Source of the DNA: CAZCZZ01 sp964503335
Lineage (GTDB): Bacteria > Verrucomicrobiota > Kiritimatiellia > CAIVKH01
Length of the DNA: 7,658 nt
Direction: 5' to 3'
Assembly (NCBI GenBank): GCA_964503335.1
Contig: CAZCZZ010000100.1
Coordinates: 1-7,658, forward strand
A model generated the notes under the pieces. The model saw nothing but the letters and a program-made list of their open reading frames with translations. It was not told the origin of the DNA and ran no database searches. The translations under genes were made by a program, and so were the position numbers. Positions 5,374 to 7,658 of this stretch are shown here, one piece after another. Each line of letters begins with the position of its first letter. Positions within the stretch are counted from its first letter, which is position 1.

Positions 5374-6717
5374 ATGGGGCATGGTGGCGGCAGCATTTTT
5401 AAGGCGTATGACATTCGCGGCATTTACGGCAAGACGTTGTCGGACGATCTCGCCTACGGTATCGGCAAGGCCTTTGCGACGTTCCTGAGTCCGCGCAAGG
5501 TGGTGGTCGGCCGCGATATGCGACCCCATTCGGACCCGCTCTTCCTCAACCTCGCCCGCGGCCTGACCGAGATGGGGGCGGACGTGATCGATATCGGCGT
5601 CTGCTCGACCCCGATGTCCTACTACGCCAACGGCAAGCTTGGCGCGGACGCGAGCATCATGATCACGGCGTCGCACAATCCGGGCGAGTGGAACGGCTTC
5701 AAGCTCTGCCGCGAGCAGGCGATCCCGGTCAGCGGCGCGACTGGCATCAAGGACATCGAACGCATCGTGCTTACCGGCGAGTTTGCTGAGAGGCCCGCGA
5801 AGCAGGGATCGATCATCAAGACCGATGTCCTCCAAGGCTACGTGGATCACATCCGAGAGTTCGCCGACATCCGTCGCCCGCTTCACATCGCCGTCGACTA
5901 CGCCAACGGCATGGGCATCACGGAAGGCGCCGTGCTGCGCGGCCTGAAGAACTTCTCGATCGACCCGCTTTTCGACAAGCTCGATGGAACGTTCCCCAAC
6001 CACGAGGCGAACCCGCTCCTCGAGGAAACCTGGGATGCGCTCCGCCACAAGATCACGTCGGGCAAGTACGACTTCGGGATCTATTTTGACGGCGACGCGG
6101 ATCGCTGCGGCTTCATGGATGAGAAGGGCCAGATCGTCACGTCCGACATCGTCACCGCGCTCGTCGCCGAGATGGTCCTGAAGCGCGAGAAGGGTGCCCC
6201 GATCTTCTACGACCTGCGCAGCAGCTGGGCCGTGAAGGAAGTGATCGAGGAAAACGGCGGCAAGCCGCTCATGTCCCGCGTCGGCCACGCGTTCATCAAG
6301 CAGCAGATGCGCGAGGAAAAGGCCGTGTTCGCCGGTGAATTGTCCGGCCACTATTACTTCAAGGAAAACTACTTCACCGAAAGCTCGTCCCTCGCCGCAA
6401 TCTTCATCGCGAACCTCGTCAGCGCTTCGAACAAGTCGCTCTCCGACCTCGTCCGACCCATCAAGCGCTACTTCGGCAGCGGCGAAATCAACTCCGAAGT
6501 GCATGACACGAAGTCCGTCCTCGCGAAGTTGAAGGAGCAATACGGGTCCAAGGGCCGCTCCTTCGAACTCGACGGCTTCTCCGTAGAATTCCCCGATTGG
6601 TGGTTCAACGTCCGCTCGTCAAACACCGAACCCCTCATCCGCCTGAACCTGGAAGCGAAGACGCAGGCCATGATGGAACAGAAGCGAGACGAGATTCTTG
6701 CGGTGATCAGGGCGTAG
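5374..6717 (+). CDS. Phosphomannomutase/phosphoglucomutase (alpha-D-phosphohexomutase family)
   Basis: A 447-residue cytosolic enzyme that interconverts the 1- and 6-phosphates of mannose or glucose, feeding GDP-mannose or UDP-glucose synthesis for polysaccharides and glycans. All four family motifs are intact: the phosphoserine loop TASHNP (98-103, catalytic Ser100), the metal-binding loop DGDADR (239-244), the sugar-specificity loop GELSGH (321-326) and the phosphate-binding loop RSSNTEP (414-420). The N-terminus IFKAYDIRGIYGK (8-20) is typical. Length matches AlgC/ManB-type enzymes, and a GE-x-SGH loop is usual for dual-specificity PMM/PGM, so one substrate cannot be chosen. ATG 5374 has a well-placed AGGGAG. 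The gene follows the nucleotidyltransferase by 86 nt with its own promoter-like sequence, so membership of the upstream operon is uncertain. The antisense strand also stays open for long stretches, a by-product of GC-rich codon use. Confidence 0.97.
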   Translation: MGHGGGSIFKAYDIRGIYGKTLSDDLAYGIGKAFATFLSPRKVVVGRDMRPHSDPLFLNLARGLTEMGADVIDIGVCSTPMSYYANGKLGADASIMITASHNPGEWNGFKLCREQAIPVSGATGIKDIERIVLTGEFAERPAKQGSIIKTDVLQGYVDHIREFADIRRPLHIAVDYANGMGITEGAVLRGLKNFSIDPLFDKLDGTFPNHEANPLLEETWDALRHKITSGKYDFGIYFDGDADRCGFMDEKGQIVTSDIVTALVAEMVLKREKGAPIFYDLRSSWAVKEVIEENGGKPLMSRVGHAFIKQQMREEKAVFAGELSGHYYFKENYFTESSSLAAIFIANLVSASNKSLSDLVRPIKRYFGSGEINSEVHDTKSVLAKLKEQYGSKGRSFELDGFSVEFPDWWFNVRSSNTEPLIRLNLEAKTQAMMEQKRDEILAVIRA

Positions 6718-6720
6718 AAG

Positions 6721-6791
6721 GAATGGTTGAGGGTTGATGGTTCATGAAGAGATTCGCTCATCTACCATCAACCATGAACCCTAAACCATTC
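6721..6791. repeat. Inverted repeat made of degenerate GGTTNAT heptamers
   Basis: Two 27-nt arms, 6721-6747 and 6765-6791, are inverted copies with four mismatches, separated by 17 nt. Each arm begins or ends with GAATGGTT/AACCATTC. Each is built of three heptamers: GGTTGAG, GGTTGAT, GGTTCAT in the left arm and, on the opposite strand of the right arm, GGTTTAG, GGTTCAT, GGTTGAT. The repeat starts 3 nt after the phosphomutase stop and contains both possible start codons of the PhoD-like gene. It could fold as an imperfect hairpin and slow or end transcription, but no U-tract follows, so an ordinary intrinsic terminator is unlikely. A dispersed heptamer-based repeat is the preferred reading. 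Confidence 0.7.
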
Positions 6792-7658
6792 TTCCTCTTT
6801 GCTCTCCTCTTCGTCCCGCCTGCATCCGCCGAAACCGTCCTCATGCCCGGTCATGTGTCGCACGACTCGGCCAAGGTCTGGTGTTACAGCGATGAAATGC
6901 CGGTTACGGACGCCATATTTCAGCAGGGCGACGTGGTGTTCACGGCGACTGTTGCGCGGGTCGATGACCGGATATCCGTCGCGCGCGTCGAAGGGCTTTC
7001 GTCGGACACCGAAACGCGATTCAGCGCAGGCACAAACTCACTGGCATTCCGCACGCCTGCGCCGCCGGCGAACACGGGCCGACTCGTCATCGCTGTGGGC
7101 TCTTGCAACGCGCTATTCCTGAGCGAGCATTCGACACCGATCTTCCGGACCATCGCGACGAAGAAGCCTGACCTCATGTTGTGGCTGGGTGACAACTGGT
7201 ATTACCTGACCGGCGATGGTGGCAACGCGGGAGCGCAGGACAAGGAGACGGGTGCGTTGCTGCAAGGCGAGTGGTCCGACACAACACGCGCAATGGGCAA
7301 GGCGCTGCGCACGCGGCTTCATCCCGACCTGCGCGATCTTCTGCCCGCGACGTCGCACTACGCGATCTGGGACGATCACGACTTCGGCTACAACAATGCG
7401 CCGTATGGCGATCCGCCTGTGCTGGGGCCGACGGAGCAGGAGAGGATCTGGTTTGGCCGCGACAAGGCCGCAGAGGTCTTCGCCTCGATGTGGGCGAACC
7501 CTGATCGCAACACGACGACACCGGGCACTTTCTATTCTTTCCGCCGCGGACCCGTGGCGTTCTTCATGATGGACGATCGCTATTGGAAAGACGTCCCGAA
7601 CCGTCGCATCTGGGGTGGGGAGCAGACCGACTGGTTGAAGCGCAGCCTGCTCGAAGCC
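6774..7658 (+). CDS. PhoD-like alkaline phosphatase/phosphodiesterase (3' end beyond window)
   Basis: The first 295 residues of a secreted metallophosphoesterase of the PhoD family (PF09423), which releases phosphate from phosphomono- or diesters outside the cytoplasm. A signal peptide is visible (MNPKPFFLFALLFVPPASA, cleavage after residue 19). A small N-terminal beta domain follows (VLMPGHVSHDSAKVW, 22-36). The catalytic domain opens with IAVGSCN (106-112), then LWLGDNWYY (136-144), IWDDHDFGYNN (198-208) and a late FFMMDDRYW (263-271). The Asp, Asn and His residues in these motifs match expected metal ligands. An in-frame ATG at 6744 with GAGGG upstream would add MKRFAHLPST before the signal peptide; the start is unsettled because both ATGs lie in the heptamer repeat. 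The short, classical signal peptide favours 6774. The reading frame is still open at the window end. Confidence 0.92.
   Translation, partial: MNPKPFFLFALLFVPPASAETVLMPGHVSHDSAKVWCYSDEMPVTDAIFQQGDVVFTATVARVDDRISVARVEGLSSDTETRFSAGTNSLAFRTPAPPANTGRLVIAVGSCNALFLSEHSTPIFRTIATKKPDLMLWLGDNWYYLTGDGGNAGAQDKETGALLQGEWSDTTRAMGKALRTRLHPDLRDLLPATSHYAIWDDHDFGYNNAPYGDPPVLGPTEQERIWFGRDKAAEVFASMWANPDRNTTTPGTFYSFRRGPVAFFMMDDRYWKDVPNRRIWGGEQTDWLKRSLLEA

Noticed and set aside
5284..6540. Long open frame (418 codons) on the minus strand opposite the phosphomutase gene
   Set aside because: It lies almost entirely antisense to a gene with all family motifs intact, its translation has no recognisable motif, and GC-rich codon use commonly opens the opposite strand.
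6721..6791. Intrinsic terminator after the phosphomutase gene
   Set aside because: The stem is imperfect and A/T-containing, the spacer is long and no T-tract follows; the heptamer structure explains the symmetry better.

Overview
The window is GC-rich, densely packed bacterial DNA from a Gram-negative organism: it encodes an outer-membrane beta-barrel porin and several proteins with export signals. The combination of a pyrophosphate-type phosphofructokinase, an OprP/OprO-type porin, a cysteine-rich 3D-domain protein and palindromic intergenic repeats fits the Verrucomicrobiota/PVC group best. That placement is an inference from protein style; no rRNA or other taxonomic marker is present.

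Left block, minus strand (1-2230). A phosphate-selective-type porin gene (965-2230) is followed, 71 nt downstream on the same strand, by a pyrophosphate-dependent 6-phosphofructokinase gene (893 to beyond position 1, 3' end missing). No clear terminator lies between them, so they may be co-transcribed. The intergenic region 2231-2389 separates this block from the divergent right-hand block. It carries a 61-bp element built from two related 20-bp palindromes inside a 10-bp inverted repeat.

Central block, plus strand (2390-5287). Four tightly packed genes look like one operon: an exported 3D-domain (double-psi beta-barrel, cell-wall type) protein; a 59-residue peptide with a twin-arginine-like signal, an AKA cleavage-like site and a six-residue tail QESEES; an HPr-kinase-like P-loop kinase whose start overlaps the end of the peptide gene by 14 nt; and an uncharacterised-family nucleotidyltransferase starting 1 nt after the kinase stop. 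The nucleotidyltransferase appears to carry a PqqD-like segment at its C-terminus. Kinase, PF14907-type nucleotidyltransferase and PqqD-like protein are the three parts of a poorly understood peptide-modification-like cassette (the 'HPr-rel' systems), and homologues decorate some lasso peptides. Here a candidate substrate peptide ending in serine sits directly before the kinase. This is the most interesting part of the window.

Right block, plus strand (5288-7658). A complete phosphomannomutase/phosphoglucomutase has its own plausible promoter, a perfect 15-bp inverted repeat and a good ribosome binding site. It is followed by a heptamer-based inverted repeat (6721-6791) and the 5' part of a PhoD-like phosphatase/phosphodiesterase gene running off the end. 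No tRNA, rRNA, CRISPR array, insertion sequence or prophage gene was seen, and there is no gene-free stretch longer than 300 bases.
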